Of a DNA stretch of 36,961 nucleotides, positions 1 to 7,509 are shown piece after piece. Below the pieces are notes generated by a model. The model made no database searches, was not told the DNA's origin, and worked only from the letters and a program-made list of their open reading frames with translations. Location: NCBI GenBank assembly GCA_910585635.1, contig CAJUFE010000046.1, positions 1-36,961 of the forward strand, given 5' to 3'. Origin of the DNA: an uncultured Lachnospiraceae bacterium (lineage in GTDB: Bacteria; Bacillota; Clostridia; Lachnospirales; Lachnospiraceae). Every line of letters begins with the position of its first letter. Position 1 is the first letter of the stretch. The position numbers and the translations under genes are program-made.

Positions 1-93
1 TATACGATAGTTGACAGATCCTGCCCTTTAGCTACCTCTGAGAAGGTCAAAAGAAGGCCTAAGACAGGTGCGTCCAGCAGGCCGATCAAGGCG

Positions 94-879
94 GTGGATG
101 GAAAAGGAGAGGGTGAGGCCAGATTGGCGGATCGTATGGATAAAGGGTTCTATGCCCGGTTTTTGGGCGGTTTTTCTCTATACTATGATGGGCAGGAGCT
201 GTGGCTCGGGACCAGCCTCCAGAACATCTCCACCCAGATCCTGCTGATCCTCCTGAAGGCAGGGGGCCAAGGGGTCGAGAGGAAGGAGCTGCTGGGGCTG
301 ATACGGCCGGAAGAGCCTGATCGGGCGAAGCGTCTCAACAACTTCCGCCAGCAGGTCCATATCCTGCGCCGACGGATCGCCAGCGCAGGCTTCCCGGAGG
401 GGGAGTATGTGGTCTCCGCAGGGAAACGCTATTATTTTTCATTAGTCCAGAGCGTAGAGACCGATACGGGCGAGCTGGATCGCTTGGTGGAGCAGATCAA
501 AGTCTATGAGTCCGGACCTGGACAGTATGACCAGAAAGGTCTGGAACGGCTCTATATGGCATACTGCAGAGCCTATAAGGGAGAATTCCTCCCAATGCTG
601 GGCGGGGAGGCCTGGGCGGCGCTGGAGAGCGCATATTATCAAAAATGGTACTTCACCTGCCTGAAAGCCCTCTGCCAGGAGCTGAAGAAGGCAGGGGCGT
701 ATGACACGATGCTGGAGCTCTGCTCTACGGCCAGCCAGATCCATCCTTATGATGAATGGCAGGCCGTGCAGATCGAATGTCTGCTGGCCATGGAACGGTA
801 TAAGGAAGCGCTGGAGGTCTATGAGAAGGCAACGGAGATATTTTATAAGGATCTTGGCGTGACCTCCCTGACCGGGTGA
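94..879 (+). CDS. BTAD (SARP-like) transcriptional regulator, N-terminal part of a split gene
   Basis: The 261-residue product resembles AfsR/SARP-type regulators of Clostridia. An N-terminal winged-helix region (about residues 20-100, with RLNNFRQQVHILRRRI as the probable recognition region) is followed by a bacterial transcriptional activator domain made of TPR-like helices (about 120-255). The GTG at 94 gives the longest frame. The ATG at 136 (MDKGFYARF) is an equally plausible start, and neither has a textbook ribosome site. The frame stops at a TGA overlapping the ATG of the next gene (TGATG). Related clostridial proteins, as I recall them, continue through this point into the domain encoded next. 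In the downstream frame, residues DRVMESYW can be read across the stop, which suggests a one-base frameshift, although translational coupling is possible. Its likely target is the adhesin locus downstream (inference). Confidence 0.75.
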   Translation: MDGKGEGEARLADRMDKGFYARFLGGFSLYYDGQELWLGTSLQNISTQILLILLKAGGQGVERKELLGLIRPEEPDRAKRLNNFRQQVHILRRRIASAGFPEGEYVVSAGKRYYFSLVQSVETDTGELDRLVEQIKVYESGPGQYDQKGLERLYMAYCRAYKGEFLPMLGGEAWAALESAYYQKWYFTCLKALCQELKKAGAYDTMLELCSTASQIHPYDEWQAVQIECLLAMERYKEALEVYEKATEIFYKDLGVTSLTG

Positions 880-1484
880 TGGAGAGCTACTGGGGAGCCG
901 GTAAGGAGAACGCCTATATGGCCGGTGTCCTGGCCAGGCTTAAAAAGGACCTGGAGGAGGGCGATGCCATAGATGGTCCCTACCGATGCAGCTATCTCAG
1001 CTTCCAGGATATCTGCCACATCATGGCCCGGATGGATGAGCGGGACGGGACGGAGAGCCACTTGCTCCTGTGTACGCTGGTGACAAGATCTGCAGATGAG
1101 AGCGGGCAGAGGGCCGGCGAAAAGGCTGCCGGAAAGGACGAGCGGGCCATGGAGCTGCTGCAAAGGCTCCTGAAGGAGGAGCTGCGGGCCGGTGACGCTT
1201 ACACCCGATATAGCCAGGATCAGTTCCTGGTGCTCCTGGCAGGGACCGATGGAGAGACCGGACAGGGGATCGTCAGGAGGCTCAAAGCCCACTGGGCGCT
1301 GTACGGCCAGGATCGGCAGGCGGCAGTGCGGTTCGTGCTGGATGAGGGATGGGGACCGGATACAGCCCGGTCAGGAACAGAGGGGCCGGATATAGACCGG
1401 TCAAGGCCGGGCCAGCCATCCGTCTTTATGGGGCTCTGTGCCGGAGCGGGTGGGGAGACCGTTAGCGGGCAGGTACAGGCGTAG
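879..1484 (+). CDS. Degenerate GGDEF-like domain protein, C-terminal part of the split BTAD regulator
   Basis: This 201-residue product begins at an ATG overlapping the stop of the BTAD gene by one base. A GTG one codon earlier is also open. Residues 104-120 (RAGDAYTRYSQDQFLVLL) align by eye with the GGDEF signature region of diguanylate cyclases (RxGDxxxRxGGDEFxxLL). The catalytic GGDEF is replaced by SQDQF, so cyclase activity is unlikely. In related clostridial BTAD regulators this domain is fused to the BTAD part, so a sensory or regulatory role is probable. The last 40 residues are low complexity and not recognised. No separate ribosome site is evident apart from the upstream coding sequence, so its expression depends on coupling or on a frameshift repair. 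Confidence 0.65.
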   Translation: MESYWGAGKENAYMAGVLARLKKDLEEGDAIDGPYRCSYLSFQDICHIMARMDERDGTESHLLLCTLVTRSADESGQRAGEKAAGKDERAMELLQRLLKEELRAGDAYTRYSQDQFLVLLAGTDGETGQGIVRRLKAHWALYGQDRQAAVRFVLDEGWGPDTARSGTEGPDIDRSRPGQPSVFMGLCAGAGGETVSGQVQA

Positions 1485-1540
1485 GGGGGACAGACATAAA
1501 AAGGCCGGCTTAGAACAGCCGGATGCAGAGGTATCGGGAT

Positions 1541-1726
1541 ATGAGGAAGAGAGAGACGTTCGTTGTACATATCATCGACCAGGAAAACGCTACCTGGCAG
1601 GGGCAGGTGACCTGGCTGGAGAGAAAAGAGACCATGAGCTTCAGGAGCCTGCTGGAACTGATCAGGCTGATGGACGGGGCTGTGGATAAAGAGGAGCAGG
1701 GAGTCGCCTGTCTGCATAATGGATAG
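1541..1726 (+). CDS. Small conserved-looking protein beside the BTAD regulator (function unknown)
   Basis: This 61-residue protein contains TFVVHIIDQENATWQGQVTW and a later FRSLLELIRLMD segment. Small proteins with this pattern (a WQG-V-W core, then a helix ending in LIDxAL) are, as I recall, common in Clostridia next to BTAD regulators or surface-protein genes. No function is established to my knowledge. The ATG at 1541 is preferred because AGAGGT lies about 8 nt upstream; the ATG at 1523, six codons earlier, is the alternative. It sits between the regulator and the riboswitch array and has no signal peptide or membrane segment. A predicted beta-hairpin followed by one helix suggests a compact single domain (inference). 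Confidence 0.6.
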   Translation: MRKRETFVVHIIDQENATWQGQVTWLERKETMSFRSLLELIRLMDGAVDKEEQGVACLHNG

Positions 1727-1982
1727 TATGGGGGCAGCATAAAGCGCAGCGTATGTCCCGCCTTCCGTCCGGACCGCCGGTCCGGATCGGATGATGCGCA
1801 GACATAGATCGTCACTGATAAATGCCGTAAGGGCCACGAGGGGAAAGGGGGAGCTTATATGGAGATCATATATGCCGCAGAACCTGGACCGCCAGGTGTC
1901 TGACCCCGCCGTCGGGGGCGATCGCCGGCGGCGGGGGGCGCGCATAGACAGGGAAGTTTCTGCGAGACCGATCCGCACCTTA
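1727..1982 (+). other. Leader region with two GC hairpins, upstream of the riboswitch array
   Basis: No coding sequence is supported here. A perfect inverted repeat, TCCGGACC-GCC-GGTCCGGA (1768-1786), and a GC-rich foldback around 1903-1941 (CCCCGCCG pairing with CGGCGGGG) are visible. Neither has a T-run, so they are not standard intrinsic terminators. I could not identify a convincing promoter for the adhesin transcript, which must start somewhere in or before this stretch. Confidence 0.4.
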
Positions 1983-2068
1983 ACTTTGGCAAACCGTTGG
2001 AAACGGCGGGACGCAAAGCCAGGGAGCTAAGGCGTTCGAGGTACATGTGACGCTATGCCGGCCCAGCC
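1983..2068 (+). promoter_or_regulatory. Cyclic-di-GMP class I riboswitch aptamer, copy 1
   Basis: The sequence carries the GEMM-I signature in order: GGCAAACC, a six-base-pair stem capped by a GAAA tetraloop (CCGTTG-GAAA-CGGCGG), then GGGACGCAAAGCC, GGGAGCTAAGG, a variable second hairpin (GCGT/ACGC) and TATGCCGGCC. The tetraloop and the GGACGCAAAGCC receptor segment match known c-di-GMP-I aptamers such as Vc2. It is the first of three tandem copies before the adhesin gene. Confidence 0.9.
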
Positions 2069-2075
2069 GCTGATC

Positions 2076-2175
2076 ATAAGGGCAAACTGTCGGAAACGGC
2101 AGGACGCAGAGCCAGGGGGCTAAGACACGGAAGATCGGTATTATGGAGATCGGAAGGGTTATGCCAGCCGGCCGC
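2076..2175 (+). promoter_or_regulatory. Cyclic-di-GMP class I riboswitch aptamer, copy 2
   Basis: The signature is GGGCAAAC, stem CTGTCG-GAAA-CGGCAG, AGGACGCAGAGCC, GGGGGCTAAG, a longer second hairpin containing GATC repeats, and TTATGCCAGCC. The first stem differs from copy 1 but still pairs, which is covariation supporting the fold. The receptor-side segment reads GACGCAGAGCC instead of GACGCAAAGCC and the second arm is longer, so this copy may differ in affinity (inference). Confidence 0.88.
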
Positions 2176-2180
2176 TGATC

Positions 2181-2262
2181 GATCAGCAAACCGTTGGAAA
2201 CAGCGGGACGCAAAGCTAAGGGGGCTAAGGTGCTTAACGTACTATGCCAGCCCGGCCGCCGG
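2181..2262 (+). promoter_or_regulatory. Cyclic-di-GMP class I riboswitch aptamer, copy 3
   Basis: The signature is CAGCAAACC, stem CCGTTG-GAAA-CAGCGG, GGGACGCAAAGC, GGGGGCTAAGG, a short second hairpin (GTGC/GTAC) and CTATGCCAGCC. It ends about 40 nt before the adhesin start codon. I see no terminator with a T-run between this aptamer and the gene, so control through ribosome access is as plausible as transcription control. An open frame starting at 2194 runs through this aptamer but should not be taken as coding. Confidence 0.88.
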
Positions 2263-2304
2263 AGACTTTGCATCCGACATGAAAGCAAAGAAAGGATGAA
2301 GGAA

Positions 2305-5300
2305 ATGAAGAAAAAATTAAAAATGCGCTGCAAGCGCAGCTTTGCCTTATTACTCGCCCTGGCGATGTGCCTGGGGACCACACCTGGGATGGCATTTGCC
2401 AGTGAGGGAGATGGCGCAGCAACAGAAAGTAGCAGTGATAGCGGAAGTAGCGATACTGGCAGCTCTGACAGTGGTAGCAGCGATACTGGCAGCTCTGACA
2501 GTGGTAGCAGTGATACTGGCAGCTCTGACAGTGGTAGCAGCGACAGTGGCAGTTCTGACAGTGGTAGCAGCGATGCCGGCAGTTCTGACAGCGGTAACAG
2601 CGACAGTGGCAGTTCTGACAGCAGTAGCAGCGATACCGGCAGTTCTGACAGCGTTAGCAGTGACAGTGGCAGTTCTGACAGCGGCAGCAGTGACGCAGGC
2701 AGTTCTGACAGCGTTAGCAGTGACGCAGGCAGTTCTGACAACGGGAGTAGCGATACTGGTGTTTCTGATGGTGGAAGTGGTGATACCGGCGCTTCTGACG
2801 GCAGTTCGGATAGCAGCGAGAGCGGCGATACGGTCAACGACGGCTCTGGTCAAGGCACCTCCGATGTCGAGGCCGCAGAGGACAGCAACGCTGGAAATGG
2901 GAACAACGCTGACGTAAATGCAACAGATGCTGTTGCCCCCGGTGCAGATGTTGATACTGACAACGTGGGAGATGCTAGCCTGGCTGAGGATGCAGATGCT
3001 GACGAGAGTAACGATCCTAACGGGGACGATAGCACACCAAGAGCAGACGCTGTTACGGATGCAAACGGTGCTGGATCCGAAGAGATCACGGTGGAGATCG
3101 TCAATGCAGACGCGCTTCTTGACAGCTATGGCAGTGCACCTGACCAAAGCTCCGGGGATGATATGAGGGCGTCTATGTTCGTCGATGGGGCGGGTACGGA
3201 TGATGCTGCCGACGCGATCGATGATCAGATCATGACGTTGGAAGATGCAGTCCCGGTGGAAGAGGCAGAGACGGTCTCACCGGATGAGAAGAAAGCTTGG
3301 GATATAACCCAGACGGAGCGTCCCGGCGCATCAGAAGATGTGGAGCATGACAAGGGCACCGCTGATGACAAGCTGCACATCCAGGATAAGGACTGGGATA
3401 TCTTCTACGATGCGGAGAAAGATGTCTATAAGATCACGTTCAATATCAAGGGTGATGCGGATGCCAAGGAGCAGACGATCGACCTGACCCAGGCATTAGA
3501 GCTTCTGGGGCAGTATGCGGCAAGCGGCAAGCAGGAACTGGAAGATGCGATAAATAAGGTGGAAAAGCCTGTCAAAGAAGATGCAGGGAAAGCACCTGAG
3601 ATGGGTGAGATCGGTGTAGAAGAACCTACCGAGCCTCTGAAGCCTGTAGCACCTGATGCACCTTCGAAGCCGGAAGAGCCGGAGAAGCCAGTCGAACCGG
3701 GAAAGCCAGAGGATTTAGATAAGAAGCTGGAAGGTGCTTATGATAAGTTTGCTGGTGATATCAAGTATGATACCGAGGCTGGTGAACCAATGACAAGCCC
3801 AGAGGATGCAGTAAAGTATGCGGTTGAGGTCCTAGGTATGGATGAGGACGATCCCTATACGGCTGAATATGGAAAGTATCTGTATGATAAAGCCTATGTT
3901 GACTGGGTCGAAACGAATTGGGACCAGTGGAACGACAGTGGCTACTGGTTAGCAAGCTATTTTGGCGATAAAGCCACATTATTGGCTTATGGCTGTGGTG
4001 TTAAGATCGAGTTTGAGGGTGGCCTGAATGGTACGCCCATCTTGGATGAACCAGAGTACAAAGTCGATAAAAATTCGCAGGCTTATAAAGCCTATATAGA
4101 GGCGTGTGAGGATTACGAGTCCAAGTATGCTGACTATGAGACTGACCTGAAGGCGTACAAGGAAGCTCAGGATAAGTGGCTTGAAGAATATGGGGAGGAT
4201 TCCCCCCAGTACAAGCAATATCTGGCCGAGATGGATCAGTACGAGAAGGATCTGGCTGTTTTCAATGAAGCCAAGGCTAAAGCCGAGGCTGCGTATGAAG
4301 CAGCAGTTACTGCGTACAATGCCAAGAAAGCGGAGATCGAGAAGAAATTCGCTGACGACAAGGCCGCATATGATGCCGCCATTGCTAAATTGGAAAAGCA
4401 GTATGAGTCTTGGGCAGAAGCTAATGTATTGCAGCCTGGTGACATCCGGAAGTTTGAGTTGTACTTGACCAGTGATTCGAAGCATACGTATAAATATCAG
4501 TCCGGCAGCTTTACACTGGCGACCCCGGAGCTGAAAGCTTTCTACGAGCAGCTTGGGATCAAGACCGACGGCCTGGTTGTTGGCTTTGACGGTCAGGAGC
4601 TGGGTGGTACCGATGTCCGGCCTGTGGATGCGACGGTATCCTTTATGTCTAAACCAATGCTCGACCTGTTCAGGAAAGCCGGTATCGAGGAGATCGAAGT
4701 TGGCGCATGGTTGAAGAGTCATGATTTCAGAGATGTGTTGGAAGGCTGGTATGATTCTACGACCGATGAACAAGAAGAAGCCCTCCATGAACTGCTAGGT
4801 ATCGAGAAAAATTTCTCTGATGAGGATCTGCGCACAGCGGTTGAAAAATGGATCATCGGCTACTATAGTACAGATGGCAAGACGTATAAGGATCTGGCGG
4901 ATCTGGTGGCCAATAACCCGCAGGCCCGCGCAGAGCTTTCCAGTACCACCGGGAACACGGCAGCTATGATCGGTGGATCGACCATGTCAGAAACCCTTGG
5001 AGCTGGTTTCAACTACAATAATTTTTACCAGTCCTTATTCGGCTTTGCTTTTGGCGATGATAAGAATGGCGTAGTCGGTATCACAGACGAGAACGGCGAT
5101 CCTATCAGCATGACGGACTTTTTGGGTAAGGCAACCCTCAATCAGGAGACCGGTCTCTGGGAGTATGGCAATAAGTCATGGACCAATAATGGTTACCAGA
5201 TGGCGCTGTATTACTACATGGATCATCAAGAGATCTGGGAAAAGACGGACACGTACTTCAAAAGCCTCTTAAATGGCGGTCTGAGTGCAGAACAGGCAAC

Positions 5301-6186
5301 ATGGACTAGTCTGATGATGGCAGTCAATATCGATGGTGTCTTGACCGGTAATGGCTGGCAGGATACTAAGTGGCCCTGGTATAGTTCCATCAAGCTGGAT
5401 CGTATGGATATCGACTTCAATCTGACCAAGAAAGACGGCGAGACCAACGAGACGATCACAAACTCCGAGACAGAGTTCCAGGTGTATTATATCGACAAAG
5501 TGACGGATAAAGATGGTAAGACCAACGATGTCAAGATGTACTGCACCTACGATCCGAATACGTCCAGTTATACCTTTGTGACCACACCCAGCACAGTTTG
5601 GACGGATAAAGGCGAGTTGAACATCTCCTACGCCATGATGAAAGACATCGTATACTATCTCCAGGAAATGACAGCCCCCGAGGGCTATGAGCGGGATACC
5701 AATGTCTATATCGTCATGAGTGAGGAAGACTACAATAAGCTAAGTGACAAAGATAAGGCTACTCTGGAGGGGACCTTTAACAAGTTCTTGAACATGACCA
5801 TCGCTGATGGCGGCCTTACCGTGAACACAGATTTTGTCAATGTCAAGATCGTTACAACCGATCCTGAGCCCGAACCGGAGAACCCGCCCTCTGAGCCAGA
5901 CCGTCCGACCACCAGCATCCGTCGGCATCGCGATCCCAGCACTTCGATCCCCAATGAGCCGACCCCGCTGGCAGATATCCCGGATGCGGCAGTCCCGTTA
6001 GCTTCGATCCCGGATGAGGATGTCCCGTTGACCGTTCTGCTGGATGAGGATGTGCCGCTGGCCAGTGTACCGAAGACCGGCGATATCTCTTCCATGTGGT
6101 ACGCACTGCTGGCCCTTTCCGGCATCGGCCTGTTAGGGATGGCGGCGCTCAGTGGGAAGAAGAGCAAAGAGTCTGCAAGTAACTGA
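2305..6186 (+). CDS. Large Ser-Asp repeat surface protein with VPKTGD sorting signal
   Basis: The 1293-residue product is probably a cell-wall-anchored adhesin. In order it has: a signal peptide (residues 1-32, hydrophobic FALLLALAMCLG, cleavage after AFA); a Ser-Asp/Gly repeat tract (about 42-172) like MSCRAMM stalks; an acidic region; a Pro/Glu-rich spacer (about 421-473); a Tyr/Ala/Glu-rich coiled coil (about 594-706); a globular region; and a SpaA/Cna-B-like domain near 1030-1180 with the E-box-like LQEMTAPEGY. Proline-rich repeats (VPLASIPDED type) then lead to VPKTGD (1255-1260), a membrane helix (1264-1284) and a KKSKE tail, which together form a sortase signal. The ATG at 2305 is chosen because AAGG lies 9 nt upstream and the signal peptide begins there. 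Three c-di-GMP aptamers in its leader tie expression to c-di-GMP. No sortase gene lies in the window. Confidence 0.88.
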   Translation: MKKKLKMRCKRSFALLLALAMCLGTTPGMAFASEGDGAATESSSDSGSSDTGSSDSGSSDTGSSDSGSSDTGSSDSGSSDSGSSDSGSSDAGSSDSGNSDSGSSDSSSSDTGSSDSVSSDSGSSDSGSSDAGSSDSVSSDAGSSDNGSSDTGVSDGGSGDTGASDGSSDSSESGDTVNDGSGQGTSDVEAAEDSNAGNGNNADVNATDAVAPGADVDTDNVGDASLAEDADADESNDPNGDDSTPRADAVTDANGAGSEEITVEIVNADALLDSYGSAPDQSSGDDMRASMFVDGAGTDDAADAIDDQIMTLEDAVPVEEAETVSPDEKKAWDITQTERPGASEDVEHDKGTADDKLHIQDKDWDIFYDAEKDVYKITFNIKGDADAKEQTIDLTQALELLGQYAASGKQELEDAINKVEKPVKEDAGKAPEMGEIGVEEPTEPLKPVAPDAPSKPEEPEKPVEPGKPEDLDKKLEGAYDKFAGDIKYDTEAGEPMTSPEDAVKYAVEVLGMDEDDPYTAEYGKYLYDKAYVDWVETNWDQWNDSGYWLASYFGDKATLLAYGCGVKIEFEGGLNGTPILDEPEYKVDKNSQAYKAYIEACEDYESKYADYETDLKAYKEAQDKWLEEYGEDSPQYKQYLAEMDQYEKDLAVFNEAKAKAEAAYEAAVTAYNAKKAEIEKKFADDKAAYDAAIAKLEKQYESWAEANVLQPGDIRKFELYLTSDSKHTYKYQSGSFTLATPELKAFYEQLGIKTDGLVVGFDGQELGGTDVRPVDATVSFMSKPMLDLFRKAGIEEIEVGAWLKSHDFRDVLEGWYDSTTDEQEEALHELLGIEKNFSDEDLRTAVEKWIIGYYSTDGKTYKDLADLVANNPQARAELSSTTGNTAAMIGGSTMSETLGAGFNYNNFYQSLFGFAFGDDKNGVVGITDENGDPISMTDFLGKATLNQETGLWEYGNKSWTNNGYQMALYYYMDHQEIWEKTDTYFKSLLNGGLSAEQATWTSLMMAVNIDGVLTGNGWQDTKWPWYSSIKLDRMDIDFNLTKKDGETNETITNSETEFQVYYIDKVTDKDGKTNDVKMYCTYDPNTSSYTFVTTPSTVWTDKGELNISYAMMKDIVYYLQEMTAPEGYERDTNVYIVMSEEDYNKLSDKDKATLEGTFNKFLNMTIADGGLTVNTDFVNVKIVTTDPEPEPENPPSEPDRPTTSIRRHRDPSTSIPNEPTPLADIPDAAVPLASIPDEDVPLTVLLDEDVPLASVPKTGDISSMWYALLALSGIGLLGMAALSGKKSKESASN

Positions 6187-6220
6187 TCATCTGTTCAAAA
6201 CATTTGATCCAAACCTGTTC

Positions 6221-6258
6221 AAAAAAGCCGGAGCCTGCGATATAGGCTCCGGTTTTTT
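6221..6258. terminator. Intrinsic terminator after the adhesin gene, probably bidirectional
   Basis: A nine-base-pair stem, CCGGAGCCT/AGGCTCCGG (6228-6236 with 6244-6252), is flanked by six A on the left and six T on the right. It can end the adhesin transcript on plus and the convergent PIN toxin transcript on minus. Confidence 0.92.
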
Positions 6259-6446
6259 GTACAGCCAGGCGGCGATCATGCGCTGGTAGCTATCTAGGAT
6301 CTTCGGAGACATTGTGGGAGACCTTAATGGGCTGATCGCTTTTGTCGAGAAGTGTAAACCTTACATAAAGCAGCGCAAGGAAGAGACAGAAAAAGCCCCA
6401 TTAGCGTCCATCTCGCAAGCTTCCCATACTGTAAGTTCTCATACGC

Positions 6447-6845
6447 TCAATATCTTTCCAAAAATTCCTTCATCGTCACGATCTCAGGCATATCTACGCC
6501 CAGGACCAGAAAATCTTTATCGCCCGTCACGAATACATCAATGTCCTCCATGATCGCCGTTGCTAGTATCGGACGATCCTTTGTATCTCGCATTTTGGGG
6601 AACCCATCCAATCCCAGCGCTTTCGGAGTGTAGACCAGTTCAAAAGGAAGTTCCAGAAAGAAACGGTCAAGGGCCCTTCTCTTTGCCGGAAACTTGCGGT
6701 CTGTCACAAGCCGCAGCTCCTCCACAACATAGTCGCACACTACGATCCGATGGCTGTCTGTTAGCCGCCTTGCAAGCGCTCTTGTCTGTGCGGATGGAAA
6801 GAAGATCATGGAGATAAAAATGTTGGTATCAAGCATTACCCGCAA
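6447..6845 (-). CDS. PIN-domain toxin (VapC-like ribonuclease)
   Basis: This 132-residue protein is a PIN-fold endoribonuclease of the type found in toxin-antitoxin pairs. Visible metal-binding acidic residues are D6 (MLDTN), E42/E43 (VVEEL), D90 (DTKDRPI) and D109/D111 (VTGDKDF), in the usual order and spacing. A TTG start at 6845 is chosen because AAGGGGG lies 7 nt upstream, inside the end of the antitoxin gene. An ATG three codons later (MLDTN) is possible but would cut the first strand of the PIN fold. It lies one base after the antitoxin stop in the same operon, which fits tight coupling. The target RNA is unknown. Confidence 0.85.
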   Translation of the reverse strand: MRVMLDTNIFISMIFFPSAQTRALARRLTDSHRIVVCDYVVEELRLVTDRKFPAKRRALDRFFLELPFELVYTPKALGLDGFPKMRDTKDRPILATAIMEDIDVFVTGDKDFLVLGVDMPEIVTMKEFLERY

Positions 6846-6846
6846 A

Positions 6847-7104
6847 CTAATACCCCCTTACTTCCATTCGGATCTCCTTCATGTAGTCCTGCATTTCTTC
6901 CTCGGAGGCAAAGCCTGCTTTCTCCGCTTCTCCGGCAAACGCTTCTTCCGCCCGTTTGAACGCCAGCATTGCGGAATTTTCAAAATAGAACCTTCCGTTT
7001 TCCTCCAGGATCACGATCTTATCCCCGGCTTTCAGTTTTAGCGCATTCCGTACAGATATGGGAACAGTGATCTGTCCTTTGCTAGAGATCTTTGCCACTT
7101 CCAT
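6847..7104 (-). CDS. AbrB/SpoVT-type antitoxin of the PIN toxin
   Basis: This 85-residue protein has an N-terminal swapped-hairpin AbrB domain (residues 3-48; KISSKGQITVPISVRNALKL is the family hallmark). An acidic, helical C-terminal tail (50-85) probably neutralises the PIN toxin encoded directly downstream. Such antitoxins bind the operon promoter and repress it together with the toxin. The ATG is preceded by GAAAGGATG and a strong promoter about 60-85 nt upstream. Confidence 0.87.
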   Translation of the reverse strand: MEVAKISSKGQITVPISVRNALKLKAGDKIVILEENGRFYFENSAMLAFKRAEEAFAGEAEKAGFASEEEMQDYMKEIRMEVRGY

Positions 7105-7160
7105 ATACCATCATCCTTTCAAAATAGCTGCTTGAGCTTCTTTACTTTCTTTACATATTT

Positions 7161-7189
7161 ATTATACGCAACGGTGTGGAAGATATCAA
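7161..7189 (-). promoter_or_regulatory. Promoter of the AbrB/PIN toxin-antitoxin operon
   Basis: On the minus strand, TTGATA (7184-7189), a 17-nt spacer and TATAAT (7161-7166) lie upstream of the antitoxin. This is a near-consensus vegetative promoter. Confidence 0.8.
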
Positions 7190-7294
7190 TCTTTTTCAGC
7201 GGCTAAAAGAATATTGTGGTCATACGGGGATGAAATGTTTTTTGACGCCCTATGCTATGATCAGGGTAAGATACAGAGCACGCAAAATATAGGA

Positions 7295-7323
7295 TTGACA
7301 CCCCGCCCCTTTTCAGCGATAAT
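7295..7323 (+). promoter_or_regulatory. Promoter of the Y RNA gene
   Basis: TTGACA (7295-7300), a 17-nt spacer and GATAAT (7318-7323) predict a transcript start near 7330, exactly where the terminal stem of the RNA begins. The agreement of promoter and RNA end supports both calls. Confidence 0.82.
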
Positions 7324-7329
7324 AAAGAT

Positions 7330-7467
7330 ACCCCGATGCGTAGGGAACGGTTACTTCGACTTAGGATCGCGTTGTTGCGGGTTCGAGTCCCGTCTGCCGC
7401 TTTTTTGCGGCAGTAGCTCAACTGGGTAGAGCACGACATACCGTTCCCGCTCTTTCTCGGGGTTTTT
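7330..7467 (+). ncRNA. YrlA-type bacterial Y RNA with a circularly permuted tRNA-like domain
   Basis: The transcript of about 138 nt folds as follows. The lower stem ACCCCG/CGGGGT pairs 7330-7335 with 7458-7463. After an internal loop, a perfect nine-base-pair stem pairs 7343-7351 with 7440-7448. Above an asymmetric loop lies a tRNA-like module in permuted order: an anticodon-like stem (7371-7375 with 7433-7437), a T arm with loop TTCGAGT (7377-7393), the acceptor 3' strand CTGCCGC (7394-7400), a six-T loop, the acceptor 5' strand GCGGCAG (7407-7413), and a D arm GCTC/GAGC with a GGG-containing loop (7416-7432). The strand order 3' half then 5' half, with a sealed acceptor, excludes an ordinary tRNA. 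It matches the known architecture of YrlA RNAs that bind Ro60 and tether other RNAs or PNPase. The Ro60 gene starts 43 nt downstream. The 3' stem plus TTTTT forms the terminator. Confidence 0.87.
7458..7467 (+). terminator. Intrinsic terminator formed by the Y RNA end stem
   Basis: CGGGG of the closing stem is followed by five T (7463-7467). The terminator hairpin is the RNA's own basal stem (pairing with 7330-7335), or a smaller local hairpin CCCG/CGGG across 7446-7461. Some read-through into the Ro60 gene may occur. Confidence 0.6.
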
Positions 7468-7509
7468 GTTATGGCTATCTCATAGATCATAGAAGAGGAG
7501 GGGATCATA

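Noticed and set aside
2194..2304. Upstream extension of the adhesin gene from an ATG at 2194
   Set aside because: The segment is the third c-di-GMP aptamer, and the signal peptide and ribosome site fit a start at 2305.
2350..3147. Long minus-strand open frames opposite the Ser-Asp repeats
   Set aside because: They arise from the repetitive composition, have no ribosome sites, and overlap a convincing secreted protein gene.
4900..5400. Thioester (TED-type) adhesive domain in the large surface protein
   Set aside because: A QATW segment hints at the glutamine motif but the spacing is off and no matching cysteine motif is seen in the right place.
6314..6553. Small plus-strand gene upstream of the PIN toxin end
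   Set aside because: No clear ribosome site, no recognisable family, and its second half is antisense to the toxin gene.
7371..7432. An ordinary tRNA gene
   Set aside because: T arm and acceptor 3' strand precede the acceptor 5' strand and D arm, there is no anticodon loop between them, and the acceptor is sealed by a T loop. It is a permuted, tRNA-like part of a larger RNA.
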